Below are positions 1-8,745 of a DNA stretch of 64,000 bases, one piece after another; positions within the stretch are counted from its first letter, which is position 1, and each line of letters starts with the position of its first letter. The position numbers and the translations under genes were made by a program. The stretch covers positions 186,001-250,000 of the forward strand of contig NZ_JAELXV010000001.1 in NCBI RefSeq assembly GCF_016427535.1. The letters run 5' to 3'. Source of the DNA: Hymenobacter sp. BT559 (GTDB taxonomy: Bacteria > Bacteroidota > Bacteroidia > Cytophagales > Hymenobacteraceae). The notes below the pieces were generated by a model. It ran no database searches. It was not told where the DNA came from and was given only the letters and a program-made list of their open reading frames with translations.

Positions 1-252
1 GCGGCCGTGCAAATAGCAGTAGGGCAGGAGCCAAAGACCGGCCTTTGCTATGCCGAAGTCAGCAATCCCATACACGCCTCGCTCGGCGACCTAGGGCGTC
101 TCACCACCGCTCGCTACCAGGCCGATGTGCTGAGCGGCGGCGCCGGCCTGGGGCTGTGGCTCAGCAACCGCATTGCCGAGCTGCACGGCGCCCCACTGGC
201 CCTGCGCGAAGCGGATGGCCGACTGTATGTACGCCTACGGTTGGCCCAGTAA
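1..252 (+). CDS. Sensor histidine kinase, C-terminal fragment (cut by window edge)
   Basis: The reading frame is open from base 1 to a TAA at 250-252, so only the last 83 residues are present. They match the end of a HATPase_c ATP-binding domain: the G2-like motif GAGLGLWLSNRIAELHG (about residues 47-63 of the fragment) is the usual GxGLGL lid region, followed by a short beta-rich tail. The protein would autophosphorylate a histidine upstream of the window and pass the phosphate to a response regulator. The signal it senses cannot be judged from this piece. It converges on the egtB-like gene with about 40 bases between the stop codons. Confident as a kinase C-terminus; the subfamily is unknown. 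Confidence 0.8.
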   Translation, partial: AAVQIAVGQEPKTGLCYAEVSNPIHASLGDLGRLTTARYQADVLSGGAGLGLWLSNRIAELHGAPLALREADGRLYVRLRLAQ

Positions 253-292
253 GCAGTAGCTTGGACTATGAAGCCCAAGCTACATGCTGCTT

Positions 293-1621
293 CTACCGCG
301 CTAGGCGCAGCCCAGTGAACTGCCAGCGCTTGTCGGCGTGGAAGAAATTGCGGTATGTGAGGCGGATATGGCTTTCGGGCGTGGAGCACGAGCCGCCGCG
401 CAGCACCAGCTGGTTCAGCATAAACTTGCCATTATACTCGCCTAGGGCGCCGGCGGCGCGCTGGTAACCAGGGTAAGGGTGGTAGGCCGAATAAGTCCAC
501 TCCCAACAGTCGCCGAGCAGTTGGTGGCAGCGCGTGGGGTCGGCATCGGCGGCCAGCGGTTGTGGGTCGAAGTAGCCACTTTCGAGCCAGTTGCCGCCCT
601 GCGGCGTGGCCCCAAAGTGGCGGGCAGCTACTTCCCACTCGGCCTCTGTAGGCAGGCGGCCACCGGCCCACTGCGCATAGGCATCAGCCTCGTAAAAGCT
701 GATGTGCGACACCGGCGCGGCTAGGTCAAGCGGGGCCAGGCCCGTGGGGCCGTAGCGTAGCCATTGGCCCTCGGCCGTTTTCGACCAGTAGAGCGGCGCA
801 GCCCAGCCTTCGCGGTTTATGAGGTCCCAGCCCTCGCCCAGCCAGTACTGAAACTGCTGGTAGCCGCTCGCTTCAATGAACTGTAGAAAGTCGCTGTTGG
901 TCACGAGCCTGTTTTGCAGCTCAAACGGTGCTACCAGCACCTCGTGCACTGGTAGCTCATTATCAAACGAAAACTCTTCTTGCTGGTGCCCAATGGGATA
1001 AATGCCGCCCGGCACCGGTAGCCAAGTCGCCGGTGGCAATGAACCGCCCGAAGCAGGTGATTGCTCATTGCTAATTGCTAATTGCTCATTGCCTAGGTAG
1101 CCCGGCGCCAAGGGATTCGTGCTGAGGATGTACTTGATGTCCGTAGCCAACAGCTCTTGGTGCTGCTGCTCGTGGTGCAGGCCCAGCTCCAGCAGCTCGG
1201 TGGCAGCGGGGGGCAGCTCAGCTAGCCCGGCGAGCAGGGTAGCCATGTGCTCGTCTACGTAGGTGCGGTAGCGGTACACATCGGCCAGCGGCGGGCGCGA
1301 GAGGGTACCCCGGTCAGCGCGGTTCACGCGCGAGCCCAGCGAGTTGTAGTAGGAGTTGAACAGGAACGCATAGTCGGGGTGGAAGACCTCGTAGCCGGGC
1401 AGGTAGTTCTTAAGCAAGAAGGTTTCCCAAAACCAAGTGGTGTGGGCGAGGTGCCATTTGGGCGGGCTCACGTCGAGGGTGGGCTGCACCACGGTGTCTT
1501 CGGGCAGCAAGGGCTGCACCAGGGCTACCGACTGGGCCCGCACGGCTTGGTAATGAGCCGGCAAAGCGGAAAGTGCTGGCGCGGCAAAGGCAGGCGCTAG
1601 GAGGGAGGAAGAGCTGGACAT
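293..1621 (-). CDS. egtB: Ergothioneine biosynthesis protein EgtB-like (DinB + formylglycine-generating-enzyme fold)
   Basis: A 442-residue protein, the usual EgtB length. EgtB is a non-haem iron sulfoxide synthase that joins a sulfur donor (gamma-glutamylcysteine or cysteine) to trimethylhistidine. The N-terminal DinB half shows LAHTTWFWE (His60) and LHHEQQHQEL (His150, His154), the three expected iron ligands. The C-terminal FGE-sulfatase half includes PVHEV, GGRLPTEAEWE and VLRGGSCSTPESHIRLTYRN. The ATG at 1621 gives a short Ser/Ala-rich leader before the family start and is the only good choice. An insertion at about residues 177-187 (GNEQLAISNEQ) is encoded by a simple nucleotide repeat (see findings). 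No egtD methyltransferase is adjacent, so the substrate is inferred from the family; a related sulfoxide synthase is possible. Confidence 0.85.
   Translation of the reverse strand: MSSSSSLLAPAFAAPALSALPAHYQAVRAQSVALVQPLLPEDTVVQPTLDVSPPKWHLAHTTWFWETFLLKNYLPGYEVFHPDYAFLFNSYYNSLGSRVNRADRGTLSRPPLADVYRYRTYVDEHMATLLAGLAELPPAATELLELGLHHEQQHQELLATDIKYILSTNPLAPGYLGNEQLAISNEQSPASGGSLPPATWLPVPGGIYPIGHQQEEFSFDNELPVHEVLVAPFELQNRLVTNSDFLQFIEASGYQQFQYWLGEGWDLINREGWAAPLYWSKTAEGQWLRYGPTGLAPLDLAAPVSHISFYEADAYAQWAGGRLPTEAEWEVAARHFGATPQGGNWLESGYFDPQPLAADADPTRCHQLLGDCWEWTYSAYHPYPGYQRAAGALGEYNGKFMLNQLVLRGGSCSTPESHIRLTYRNFFHADKRWQFTGLRLAR
1060..1092. repeat. Short ATTGCT-unit repeat inside egtB
   Basis: Iterated CATTGCT/AATTGCT units run for 33 bases. 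They keep the egtB frame open and encode GNEQLAISNEQ between the DinB and FGE domains. The AT-rich composition contrasts with the flanking GC-rich codons. Confidence 0.7.
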
Positions 1622-1679
1622 GAAGGAAGGGGAGGTAGTAGAAAGAGAACCAACAATACTGATGTCAGGTTGGAATTAG

Positions 1680-1787
1680 CCAGTACTAACTGGCAGAACT
1701 TGTTAGTACTCGCGAATAGTAGCGGTTTTCCGCAGTAGTAAGCACGGCGCTACGGTAAGTACGTAGAGCAAGCTAAGTACTAACTGG
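1680..1787. promoter_or_regulatory. Repeated AGTACTAAC sites upstream of KGG stress gene
   Basis: The 12-mer AGTACTAACTGG occurs at 1682-1693 and again at 1776-1787, and an inverted GTTAGTACT lies at 1702-1710. The first copy forms the dyad CCAGT-N4-ACTGG (1680-1693). Three copies in about 110 bases of a 278-base gap between the divergent egtB and KGG genes look like binding sites for a regulator. No regulator is identified and this is inference from the repetition alone. Confidence 0.35.
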
Positions 1788-1899
1788 TATTTATTGAAGG
1801 GGTTGTAGTATTTATTTGTTGAGTTGGGAAATAACGCGTTAGCTTCATCTATCCTTAAAACAAACACGACCTCCTTTCCTCCTATTTCCCCCTACTCTC

Positions 1900-2163
1900 A
1901 TGGCAACTACCCCCACAACTGCAGCCGCTACCGGCGATGCTAAGCGTTCACTGCGCCCCGCCAATCGCATTGGTGAGAAAAGCCGCCGCGGCTTTGCCGC
2001 AATGTCCCCCGAGCAGCAGCGTCGCATCGCCAGCGAAGGCGGCCGTGCCTCGCACCAGAGCGGCCGCGGCCACCGCTTCTCGCCCGAAGAGGCCCGCGAA
2101 GCCGGCCGCAAAGGTGGCCAAATTAGCCGCCGCGGCAAAAAGAAAACCGACACTCCTTCGTAA
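1900..2163 (+). CDS. KGG-motif stress protein (GsiB / Con-10 / YciG type)
   Basis: A small, basic, hydrophilic protein of 87 residues. It carries two degenerate copies of the stress-induced KGG repeat: RGFAAMSPEQQRRIASEGGRA (about 29-49) and HRFSPEEAREAGRKGGQ (about 56-72), with a Lys/Arg-rich tail. Family members (Bacillus GsiB, E. coli YciG, fungal Con-10) are disordered, desiccation- or general-stress-induced proteins with no enzymatic activity. The ATG at 1900 follows a pyrimidine-rich leader, and the upstream gap holds repeated dyad sites that may control it. It is monocistronic. Confidence 0.8.
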   Translation: MATTPTTAAATGDAKRSLRPANRIGEKSRRGFAAMSPEQQRRIASEGGRASHQSGRGHRFSPEEAREAGRKGGQISRRGKKKTDTPS

Positions 2164-2276
2164 GTAGGACACGGTTCACGAGTTGACGTACTAGGTCGGC
2201 CGGGTAGCGCAGCTGCCCGGCCGATTTGCGTTTAAGCCACTTCGCAGTTGTTACCCTAGGCTGCCATCTTTGTCCG

Positions 2277-3362
2277 ATGCTAACTCTTTCTTACCAGCGG
2301 CGGGCCCTGCGCTTCAATTTCCCGGCCCGCACGTCGCGCGGGGCGCTCACCGAGCACGTTGCCTACTACCTTGAGCTGCGCGATGTGCGTGCATCGGGCC
2401 GGGTGGGGTGGGGCGAGGCCGCACCGCTGGCCGGGCTCAGCCCCGATTATGGGCCCGGGTTCGAAGCCCAGGTGCAGGCGCTTTGCCACGCCGTAAACCA
2501 GCAGCGCTACACTTTCTTAGAAGACATAGTGCCGGCCAGCCTCACTAGCGCGGCGCAGCCGGCCCTGCGCTTTGCCCTCGAAACGGCGGTGCTTGACTTA
2601 GCTCAGGGTGGGCGGCACCAGTTGTATACCAATGCATTCAGCCAAGGTCAGGCCAGTATTCCAATTAATGGGCTGGTGTGGATGGGCGACGCCGCCTTCA
2701 TGCGCGAGCAAATCAGGCAGAAGCTGGCCGCCGGCTACTCGTGCCTGAAAGTCAAAATCGGCAGCCTAGACTTTGCTACCGAGCTGGCGTTGCTGGCCGA
2801 AATAAGGGCTGAAGCCGGGCCCGAGCAACTAGTGTTGCGTGTCGATGCCAACGGCGCTTTCAGTCCCGCCGAGGCCCTAGGTAAGCTAGAGCAGCTGGCG
2901 CGCTTCGGGGTGCACTCCATCGAGCAGCCCCTAGCGGCGGGGCAGTGGGCGTCGCTGGCCGAGGTGTGCCGGCACTCGCCCATACCGGTGGCTCTCGACG
3001 AAGAGCTGATTGGCCTCACCGACCCGGCCCAGCAAGCGGCGCTACTGGCAGCCGTGCAGCCGGCCTACCTGGTGCTGAAGCCCACGTTGCTGGGGGGGCA
3101 CACGGCCACCCGCCGCTGGATTGGCCTGGCCGAAACCCACGGCCTAGGCTGGTGGATAACGTCCGCCCTGGAGTCAAACATTGGCCTGAATGCCGTGGCG
3201 CAGCTCACGGGCGAATACGATGTGGCGGGTTTTGCGCAGGGCCTGGGCACGGGCCAGCTCTACCACAACAACGTAGCCGCACCGCTACGCATTGCGCAGG
3301 GCGCGCTGCACTATGACCCCGCCGGCACCTGGGGTGCGCCTGCCCCCGAAGAGCCGACCTAG
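2277..3362 (+). CDS. menC: o-Succinylbenzoate synthase (enolase superfamily)
   Basis: A 361-residue enolase-superfamily enzyme for menaquinone synthesis. It dehydrates SHCHC to o-succinylbenzoate. The catalytic set is visible in order: CLKVKIG (KxK lysine), VDANG (first metal Asp), SIEQP (metal Glu), ALDEEL (metal Asp) and LVLKPTLLGG (second lysine), followed by SALESNIGLNAVAQ, which is typical of Bacteroidota MenC rather than dipeptide epimerases. The ATG at 2277 is preferred over upstream in-frame codons because the protein then begins MLTLSYQRRALRF, as family members do. A CATCTTTG box just upstream resembles a -7 element with one mismatch. The other men genes are not in the window. Confidence 0.87.
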   Translation: MLTLSYQRRALRFNFPARTSRGALTEHVAYYLELRDVRASGRVGWGEAAPLAGLSPDYGPGFEAQVQALCHAVNQQRYTFLEDIVPASLTSAAQPALRFALETAVLDLAQGGRHQLYTNAFSQGQASIPINGLVWMGDAAFMREQIRQKLAAGYSCLKVKIGSLDFATELALLAEIRAEAGPEQLVLRVDANGAFSPAEALGKLEQLARFGVHSIEQPLAAGQWASLAEVCRHSPIPVALDEELIGLTDPAQQAALLAAVQPAYLVLKPTLLGGHTATRRWIGLAETHGLGWWITSALESNIGLNAVAQLTGEYDVAGFAQGLGTGQLYHNNVAAPLRIAQGALHYDPAGTWGAPAPEEPT

Positions 3363-3468
3363 GGTCGTTGGCAGCAGATAGTTGTTTGCGCGTAGCGGCC
3401 ACGTTAGTAGCAATAAACTAACGGCTGTTAGCTAACTTTAAGCACCTTTCTTAGCCTGGGTGCGCACA

Positions 3469-4782
3469 ATGACTTATCTGGTACTTCTGGTGGTAACGCT
3501 GCGGGGAATTGGGCGCGCCATGCGCGGGTGCGCGGCGCTGCTCGGGCTGCTGGCGCTGGGCCCGGCCGGGTGGGCCCAGGGCACGCAGTCGTTCGAGTTT
3601 ACGCGGCCGCGGGCCAAGCGCACCACGTTCAAGTTCGACACCCAGCGCAACCTCATCATTGTGGCCGCCCGCCTCAATGGCCGCGGGCCCTACCATTTTC
3701 TGCTTGACACGGGCGTGAGCACCAGCCTGCTCACCAATCCCAATCTGGCCGACTCGCTGCACCTGGTACGGGGCGAGGAGATGCGCGTGATAGGCACGGG
3801 CGGCGAAGACACCCCGCTGCGCGCCTACCGCACCGAAAACGTGCGTGTGGAGCTGCCCGGCCTGGTGGCCCCGCGCATGAGTTGGCTGCTGCTCTCCGAC
3901 GACGCCCTCAACCTGTCGGGCTACGCTGGCACCCGCATCGATGGCATTCTGGGGGCCGAGCTTTTTCAGTCGATGGTAGTAGCCATCTGGCCCATGCGTG
4001 GGCAGCTGGTATGCCACGCGCCTGCCAGCTACCGCGCTCCGCGCCGCGGCTGGACCAGTCTGCCGCTGCACCTCAACCGCGGCAAGGCCTACCTAGAAGC
4101 CGGAGTGGAGCAGCTAGCACCAGCCAGCGGCAGTGCCGACCCGGCCTTGCCGCTGCGCCTGGTGCTGGACACGGGCGCTGGCCACGCCCTCAGCCTCGAA
4201 ACCGATGCCGACCGGCGCCTGCGCCTGCCGCCCGGCCACCTGCGCACCGACCTAGGGCGCGGCCTCAGCGGCATCGTGCGCGGTAGTATCGGGCGGGTAG
4301 CCGCCATTCGGCTGGGGCGCTACCGAGTACCGCGGGTGCTCACGTCGTTCCCCGACTCGGGGCAGGTGCACAAGCGCCTGCGCGAGCACGATGCGCCGCG
4401 CCAGGGCAACCTAGGCTTCGAGCTGCTCAAGCGCTTCAACTGCGTTATCGACTACCCGCACCAGCGCCTGCTGCTGCGCCTCAATTCGCAAGGCCGCCAG
4501 CCCTTCGAGCACGATATGAGCGGCCTAGGCCTGGTCGCGGCTGGCCCCGGCTACCGCTACTGCTTGGTGCAGAGCGTAGAGGCTGGCTCGCCGGCCGCCG
4601 AGGCGGGCATCGAGGTCGAGGAAGAGCTAGTGGCCATTAACCTGCTGCCCGCGGGCTTGCTGCCGCTCACCGAAATAGCGCGGCTGCTGCGCGCCAAGGA
4701 TGGCCAGCGCCTGCTGCTGGTGCTGCGCCGCCCCGACGGCGAGCTGCACTCCGTGAGCCTGCAGCTGCGCCGCCGCCTGTAG
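3469..4782 (+). CDS. Exported retropepsin-like aspartyl protease with PDZ domain
   Basis: The protein has an N-terminal hydrophobic leader ending near GPAGWAQG, then two retropepsin-like lobes and a C-terminal PDZ domain. The two catalytic motifs are FLLDTGVST (about residue 83) and LVLDTGAGH (about 233), so each lobe brings one active-site Asp. The PDZ part contains SVEAGSPAAEAGIEVEEEL and the usual closing strand. Proteins of this build are common in Bacteroidota and probably act in the periplasm or outer membrane; substrates are unknown. The start is uncertain: ATG 3469 gives a long leader, ATG 3520 gives a compact classical signal peptide, and GTG 3460 is also in frame. The next gene starts about 120 bases downstream on the same strand. 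Confidence 0.8.
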   Translation: MTYLVLLVVTLRGIGRAMRGCAALLGLLALGPAGWAQGTQSFEFTRPRAKRTTFKFDTQRNLIIVAARLNGRGPYHFLLDTGVSTSLLTNPNLADSLHLVRGEEMRVIGTGGEDTPLRAYRTENVRVELPGLVAPRMSWLLLSDDALNLSGYAGTRIDGILGAELFQSMVVAIWPMRGQLVCHAPASYRAPRRGWTSLPLHLNRGKAYLEAGVEQLAPASGSADPALPLRLVLDTGAGHALSLETDADRRLRLPPGHLRTDLGRGLSGIVRGSIGRVAAIRLGRYRVPRVLTSFPDSGQVHKRLREHDAPRQGNLGFELLKRFNCVIDYPHQRLLLRLNSQGRQPFEHDMSGLGLVAAGPGYRYCLVQSVEAGSPAAEAGIEVEEELVAINLLPAGLLPLTEIARLLRAKDGQRLLLVLRRPDGELHSVSLQLRRRL

Positions 4783-4903
4783 GCCAACCTAGGGCTCTGC
4801 CGCGCACAATGCCGAGGCTGGCTTTAGCTTTGGGCTGCTGCTAGCCCCTAGGGCTGAGCGGTAGCTTCTGTATTCTTCGCCTTAGTGCTTTGCTAGCTGT
4901 TCA

Positions 4904-6052
4904 TTGGAAACGCCCCCACCCGCTATACAGGCCAACCAACACATTTACCGCGATTACTTTGACGAGGAGTTTACGCGCTCCATCGACGAAAACATTCTGC
5001 AGCTACTAGACCGGGTGTGGTTTCGCTCGCGGCTGGTAGGATTCGAGCCATTTCCGGCGCGCAATAACCCCGACCGGCCGCTGATTTTTGCTTCCAACCA
5101 CTCCGGCATGGCCTTCCCCTGGGATGCCATTGTGGTGCTGGCCCACCTGTTTCGGAAGCTGCCCGACCACTACCACACCATGCCGCGCCCCATGTCGGCC
5201 CCCATGCTCTCCAAAACGGCCCTTATGAACCCGTATCTGGTGCAGCACTTCTGGAAGAAATGCGGCTGCGTAGAAGCCACGACGCTCAACTTCGAAACCA
5301 TGATGTACAACCCGAGCCACAACCTTATGGTGTATCCCGAGGGCGTACCGGGCATCGGCAAGGGCTTCAACCGCAAGTACCAGCTTCAGCGTCTGGCTAC
5401 CAGCATGCTGCGCATGAGCCTCATGCACGGCACCGACATCATGCCAATTTACACGGTGAATGCGGAGTACCTTAACCCCTATGCCTACAGCTTTGAGCCG
5501 ATAAATCGCCTCACCAAAAAAATTGGGATTCCATTTTTGCCCCTCACGCTGCTGCTGCTGCTGGTCTTGGTGCAGCCCTGGGCGTTTTACTTTGCCCTGC
5601 CCGCTCAGCTCACCTATGTGATGGGCACCCGCATCCGGCCCAGCGAGCTGACCAGCAAAAAGCACGACGAGCTAACCCGCGATGAGTACCTAGCTCTGAG
5701 CGAAACCATTCGGCAGCAGATGCAGGCTGGCCTCGATGCCGCCGTGCAGGCTCACGGCCAGCAGCCCTACCGCTGGCGCGAGCTGTGGCAGCGCATCAAA
5801 GGCAACTGGCGCTACTTCCCGTTTTTCTTGCCCTTTGCCTGGCCGGCAGCCTTCACCGAGTTTGAGCGGCGTTTTGTTAAAAACGGCGAGCGCAATTTCA
5901 ACTTGGGCCTCGACCGGCCCGGTGCCTTTTGGAAACTGTTGTGGCGCAACCCCTTAGTGCTGGCTTATTTTGTTCCGCTGCTGGGCTGGATACCCTTGGC
6001 TATCAAGGGATACCGGGGCCATCAGTTGGGCCGGCGCGGGCAGCGGCCCTAG
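4904..6052 (+). CDS. PlsC-like lysophospholipid acyltransferase family protein
   Basis: A 382-residue membrane-associated acyltransferase. The acyl-acceptor motif appears as ASNHSGMAFPWDA (about residues 64-76), a longer variant of the usual NHxxxxD, and the phosphate-binding motif as VYPEGVPGIGKGF (about 144-156). A hydrophobic stretch (LPLTLLLLLVLVQPWAF, about 213-229) and C-terminal hydrophobic segments suggest membrane attachment. It probably transfers acyl chains to a glycerolipid or ornithine-type lipid; the exact acceptor is not clear. No ATG lies near the N-terminus. A TTG at 4904 (reads METPPPAIQ) is taken as start, and other weak starts are possible. Confidence 0.75.
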   Translation: METPPPAIQANQHIYRDYFDEEFTRSIDENILQLLDRVWFRSRLVGFEPFPARNNPDRPLIFASNHSGMAFPWDAIVVLAHLFRKLPDHYHTMPRPMSAPMLSKTALMNPYLVQHFWKKCGCVEATTLNFETMMYNPSHNLMVYPEGVPGIGKGFNRKYQLQRLATSMLRMSLMHGTDIMPIYTVNAEYLNPYAYSFEPINRLTKKIGIPFLPLTLLLLLVLVQPWAFYFALPAQLTYVMGTRIRPSELTSKKHDELTRDEYLALSETIRQQMQAGLDAAVQAHGQQPYRWRELWQRIKGNWRYFPFFLPFAWPAAFTEFERRFVKNGERNFNLGLDRPGAFWKLLWRNPLVLAYFVPLLGWIPLAIKGYRGHQLGRRGQRP

Positions 6053-6134
6053 GGAAATTGGCGCGGTGCTAGTAGCTTAGCAACCCGCTGGCAGTCACCG
6101 CGCAGCTGGCCTCACCTTTCTATTTTCCTCGCTC

Positions 6135-6515
6135 ATGGACGACCTGTTTAAGAAATTCATCAATACCGGCGTAGGCTTCCTCTCGCAGAGCAACAAACGC
6201 GTGCAAACGGCCCTCAACAAGCTGGTGCAGGAAAGTAAAATTTCTGAGCAGGAAGGCAAGAAAATAATGGACGACCTGCTGCGTAGCGGCGAAGCCAAAC
6301 GCAAAGACCTAGAAAAACAGCTGCAGGGCCTGGCCGACAACCTCAAAAACCGAGCAGGCCGGAGCAGTGAAGCCGAGGCACCCGCCCCTAAAGCAAAGGC
6401 CACTGCCAAGAAAGCGGCTGCCCCGGCTAAAGCTACCGCCGCCAAAAAAACGTCGGCCCCGAAAGCCACCAAGGCTAAAAAAGCTACCCCTAGCCCTGAG
6501 CAGGAGCCAGAATAA
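6135..6515 (+). CDS. Phasin-like protein with lysine/alanine-rich tail
   Basis: A 126-residue protein with two halves. Residues 1-75 are an amphipathic, heptad-rich helix region (MDDLFKKFINTGVGFLSQSN onward) like phasin / PHA-granule-associated proteins. Residues 80-126 are a histone H1-like Ala-Lys-Pro tail with repeated AKKAA/KATKAKK units. Such proteins coat polyester granules or act as nucleoid-associated factors; no PHA synthase is nearby, so either role is open. The stop lies inside the 3' end of the convergent hydrolase gene, with a 26-base overlap. Confidence 0.65.
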   Translation: MDDLFKKFINTGVGFLSQSNKRVQTALNKLVQESKISEQEGKKIMDDLLRSGEAKRKDLEKQLQGLADNLKNRAGRSSEAEAPAPKAKATAKKAAAPAKATAAKKTSAPKATKAKKATPSPEQEPE

Positions 6516-7407
6516 CGTTGCTGCTAGGCTGCGCCAAGAAAGCTTCGATGGCCCCCATGGTTTCGAGGGGGGCACTCAGGTGCGGGCAGTGGCCCACGGC
6601 CGGGAGGGTCATAAGCGTAGCCTGCGGTAGATGCGCCATCCAAAATGCGCTAACCTCGGTGGGCGTAATGGCATCATCAGCGCACTGTAGCAGCAGGGTT
6701 GGTAGCCGTAGCTGCGACACATCGGCGCGGTTGTCGGCCAGGAAGGATACCCGGGCAAAATGCCGGGCCACATTTGAGTCGAGGTTGCAGAAGTAGCTGG
6801 CCAGCTCTTCGCCTAGGGAGGGAACGTGCTCAGGAGCTACCAGCAAGCCTGTAAATAGATTGGCCCAGCTATTCTGGTCAACATCAAGCAGCGCCAGCAT
6901 CTGGTTAACATCCTCCAGCGAGAGGCCGCCGTAATAGCCCGGCTTATTGAGGTAACAGGGCGAGGCCGTCAGCAGCACGCATTTAGCAAAATAACTGGGC
7001 GCCTGGCTGGCCGCCAGCATGGCAATGGTGGCACCTACCGAATGCCCAATAAGCACCACCTCGCGCAAGCCCAGCACCTGGCAAATTTCGACGACATCTT
7101 GCGCGTACCGGTCGAGTGTGTTGTACGTCTGCCAGTCGTAGGCCCCTAGGTCCGATTCGCCGGTGCCTACGTAGTCAAACAGCACGACGCGGTAGCGGCT
7201 GGCCAGCGGCGTGCTGAGGTAGCGCCATATATGCTGGCTGCAGCCAAACCCATTGCAAAACAGCAGCGTTTGTGGGCCCTCCCCAATAACCCGCACATTA
7301 TTGCGCCTAACAACAAGTGCGCGCTCGGTGGCCAGCGCCTCCGCTGCGCCATGCGCAGCAGGAGTTTCAGGCCAAGTGCCTGGTGCTAAAGAGGAAGGAG
7401 TTGTCAT
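6490..7407 (-). CDS. Alpha/beta hydrolase, RsbQ-like
   Basis: An alpha/beta-hydrolase fold protein of about 305 residues. The oxyanion region reads FCNGFGCSQHIW, the strand-turn FDYVGTGESDL follows, the nucleophile elbow is GHSVGA (Ser), the acid is in LLLQCADDAITP, and the catalytic His is in PAVGHCPHLSAP. The pattern matches RsbQ, the hydrolase that works with RsbP in Bacillus energy-stress signalling, and the related strigolactone/karrikin receptor family. No RsbP partner is visible, so a metabolic hydrolase role is equally possible. ATG 7407 is chosen over an upstream TTG at 7464 because the extra residues look non-conserved. The 3' end overlaps the phasin-like gene. Confidence 0.77.
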   Translation of the reverse strand: MTTPSSLAPGTWPETPAAHGAAEALATERALVVRRNNVRVIGEGPQTLLFCNGFGCSQHIWRYLSTPLASRYRVVLFDYVGTGESDLGAYDWQTYNTLDRYAQDVVEICQVLGLREVVLIGHSVGATIAMLAASQAPSYFAKCVLLTASPCYLNKPGYYGGLSLEDVNQMLALLDVDQNSWANLFTGLLVAPEHVPSLGEELASYFCNLDSNVARHFARVSFLADNRADVSQLRLPTLLLQCADDAITPTEVSAFWMAHLPQATLMTLPAVGHCPHLSAPLETMGAIEAFLAQPSSNVILAPAQG

Positions 7408-7621
7408 GCTATGTATAGTTGAAAAAACACAGCTGGGCTTAAATGAAGTCGCTGCCTGTTTCAATCTAAGATAGTTTATTATTAATTAATTATTAATGTG
7501 TTATGCGTTTGTTGCTATTTAATATTGCTTACTTTATATAAAATGATTTTCGCAGAAAAATAGTACTTTCATGTAGCTGGCCAGTGTGTACTATAGGTGA
7601 CCCTTAGCCGGCAACAAACGC

Positions 7622-7648
7622 AAAAAAGCCCGCGTTAGCGGGCTTTTT
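7622..7648 (-). terminator. Intrinsic terminator after pdhB
   Basis: A GCCCGC-GTTA-GCGGGC hairpin is flanked by an A-tract and a T-tract. It lies about 20 bases past the pdhB stop on the leftward strand and is symmetric enough to work in both directions. Confidence 0.8.
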
Positions 7649-7669
7649 GTAGGCAAATCGAGTGCGAAC

Positions 7670-8653
7670 CTAGGCCGCCGAGTAGGTTACTTCCTTTACC
7701 GCTTTCACCACGCGGGCCACGTTGGGCAGCGAGGCTTCGATGAGGGTAGGGGCGTAGGGCAGGGGCACATCGGCGCAGGTAATGCGAACAACCGGCGCAT
7801 CGAGGTAGTCGAAGGCGCGGCGCTGCACGATGTAGGCCAACTCGCTCGAGATGCTGGCCAGCGGCCAAGCCTCTTCTACTACTACCATGCGGTTAGTTTT
7901 CTTCACCGAGGCAATAAGCGTATCGTAGTCGATGGGGCGTACCGAGCGCAGGTCAATTACTTCGGCCTGAATGCCTTCTTTGGCTAGCTCGTCGGCGGCA
8001 CCGAAGGCCACTTTCATCATTTTGCCAAAGCTCACGAGGGTTACGTCTTTGCCTTCGCGGGCTACGTTGGCTTTGCCAATTTCGAGGATGTACTCTTCCT
8101 CGGGCACTTCGCCTTTGTCGCCGTACATCAGCTCCGACTCCATGAAGATAACGGGGTCGGGGTCGCGGATGGAGGCTTTCAGCAAGCCTTTGGCATCGTA
8201 GGGGTTAGAAGGCACTACCACTTTGAGGCCCGGGCAGTTGGCATACCAGTTCTCGAAGTTTTGCGAGTGCTGGCTGCTAAGCATGCCCGCGTTGCCGGTA
8301 GGCCCGCGAAACACGATGGGGCAAGAGTACTGCCCGCCTGACATCGAGTAGATTTTGGCGGCCGAGTTAATTACCTGGTCAATGGCCACCAACGAGAAGT
8401 TGAAGGTCATAAACTCAATAATCGGCTTTAGGCCGTTGGCCGCCGCGCCCACGCCAATGCCAGCAAAGCCCAGCTCAGCAATCGGCGTATCAATCACACG
8501 CTCAGCGCCAAACTCGTCGAGCATGCCCTGGCTCACCTTGTAAGCTCCGTTGTATTCGGCTACTTCCTCGCCCATCAGGAAGATGGACGGGTCGCGGCGC
8601 ATTTCTTCGCTCATGGCCTCGCGCAGGGCCTCGCGGAATTGAATAGTACGCAT
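7670..8653 (-). CDS. pdhB: Pyruvate dehydrogenase E1 component, beta subunit
   Basis: A 327-residue transketolase-like beta subunit. It forms the alpha2beta2 E1 enzyme that decarboxylates pyruvate with thiamine diphosphate and passes acetyl to the E2 lipoyl domain. Visible family marks are [18 protein letters not shown] (N-terminal pyrimidine-binding region with the catalytic Glu), [46 protein letters not shown] and VVVEEAW. ATG 8653 is preferred over an upstream in-frame start at 8680 because it gives the conserved [11 protein letters not shown] consensus promoter lies 38-68 bases upstream and a terminator follows, so it appears monocistronic; the alpha subunit and E2 are elsewhere. Confidence 0.92.
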   Translation of the reverse strand: MRTIQFREALREAMSEEMRRDPSIFLMGEEVAEYNGAYKVSQGMLDEFGAERVIDTPIAELGFAGIGVGAAANGLKPIIEFMTFNFSLVAIDQVINSAAKIYSMSGGQYSCPIVFRGPTGNAGMLSSQHSQNFENWYANCPGLKVVVPSNPYDAKGLLKASIRDPDPVIFMESELMYGDKGEVPEEEYILEIGKANVAREGKDVTLVSFGKMMKVAFGAADELAKEGIQAEVIDLRSVRPIDYDTLIASVKKTNRMVVVEEAWPLASISSELAYIVQRRAFDYLDAPVVRITCADVPLPYAPTLIEASLPNVARVVKAVKEVTYSAA

Positions 8654-8690
8654 CAAATTACTGGCAAAAAGCCGGCACACGGCCGGTATG

Positions 8691-8721
8691 CAAAGCTACG
8701 ACCAAGTGGGCGTTAGGCAAA
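8691..8721 (-). promoter_or_regulatory. Bacteroidota-type promoter of pdhB
   Basis: Read on the minus strand, TTTG (8721-8718) is followed after 19 bases by TAGCTTTG (8698-8691). This matches the Bacteroidota primary sigma consensus TTTG-N19-TAnnTTTG exactly. A start about 6-8 bases further would leave a leader of roughly 30 bases before ATG 8653. Confidence 0.7.
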
Positions 8722-8745
8722 GGAGATACAAACGCTGCTAGGTAC

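Noticed and set aside
3451..4071. 206-residue minus-strand ORF
   Set aside because: Antisense to the aspartyl protease lobes; composition typical of GC-rich shadow frames.
5006..5665. 219-residue minus-strand ORF
   Set aside because: Antisense to the PlsC-like gene, which has clear motifs on the plus strand.
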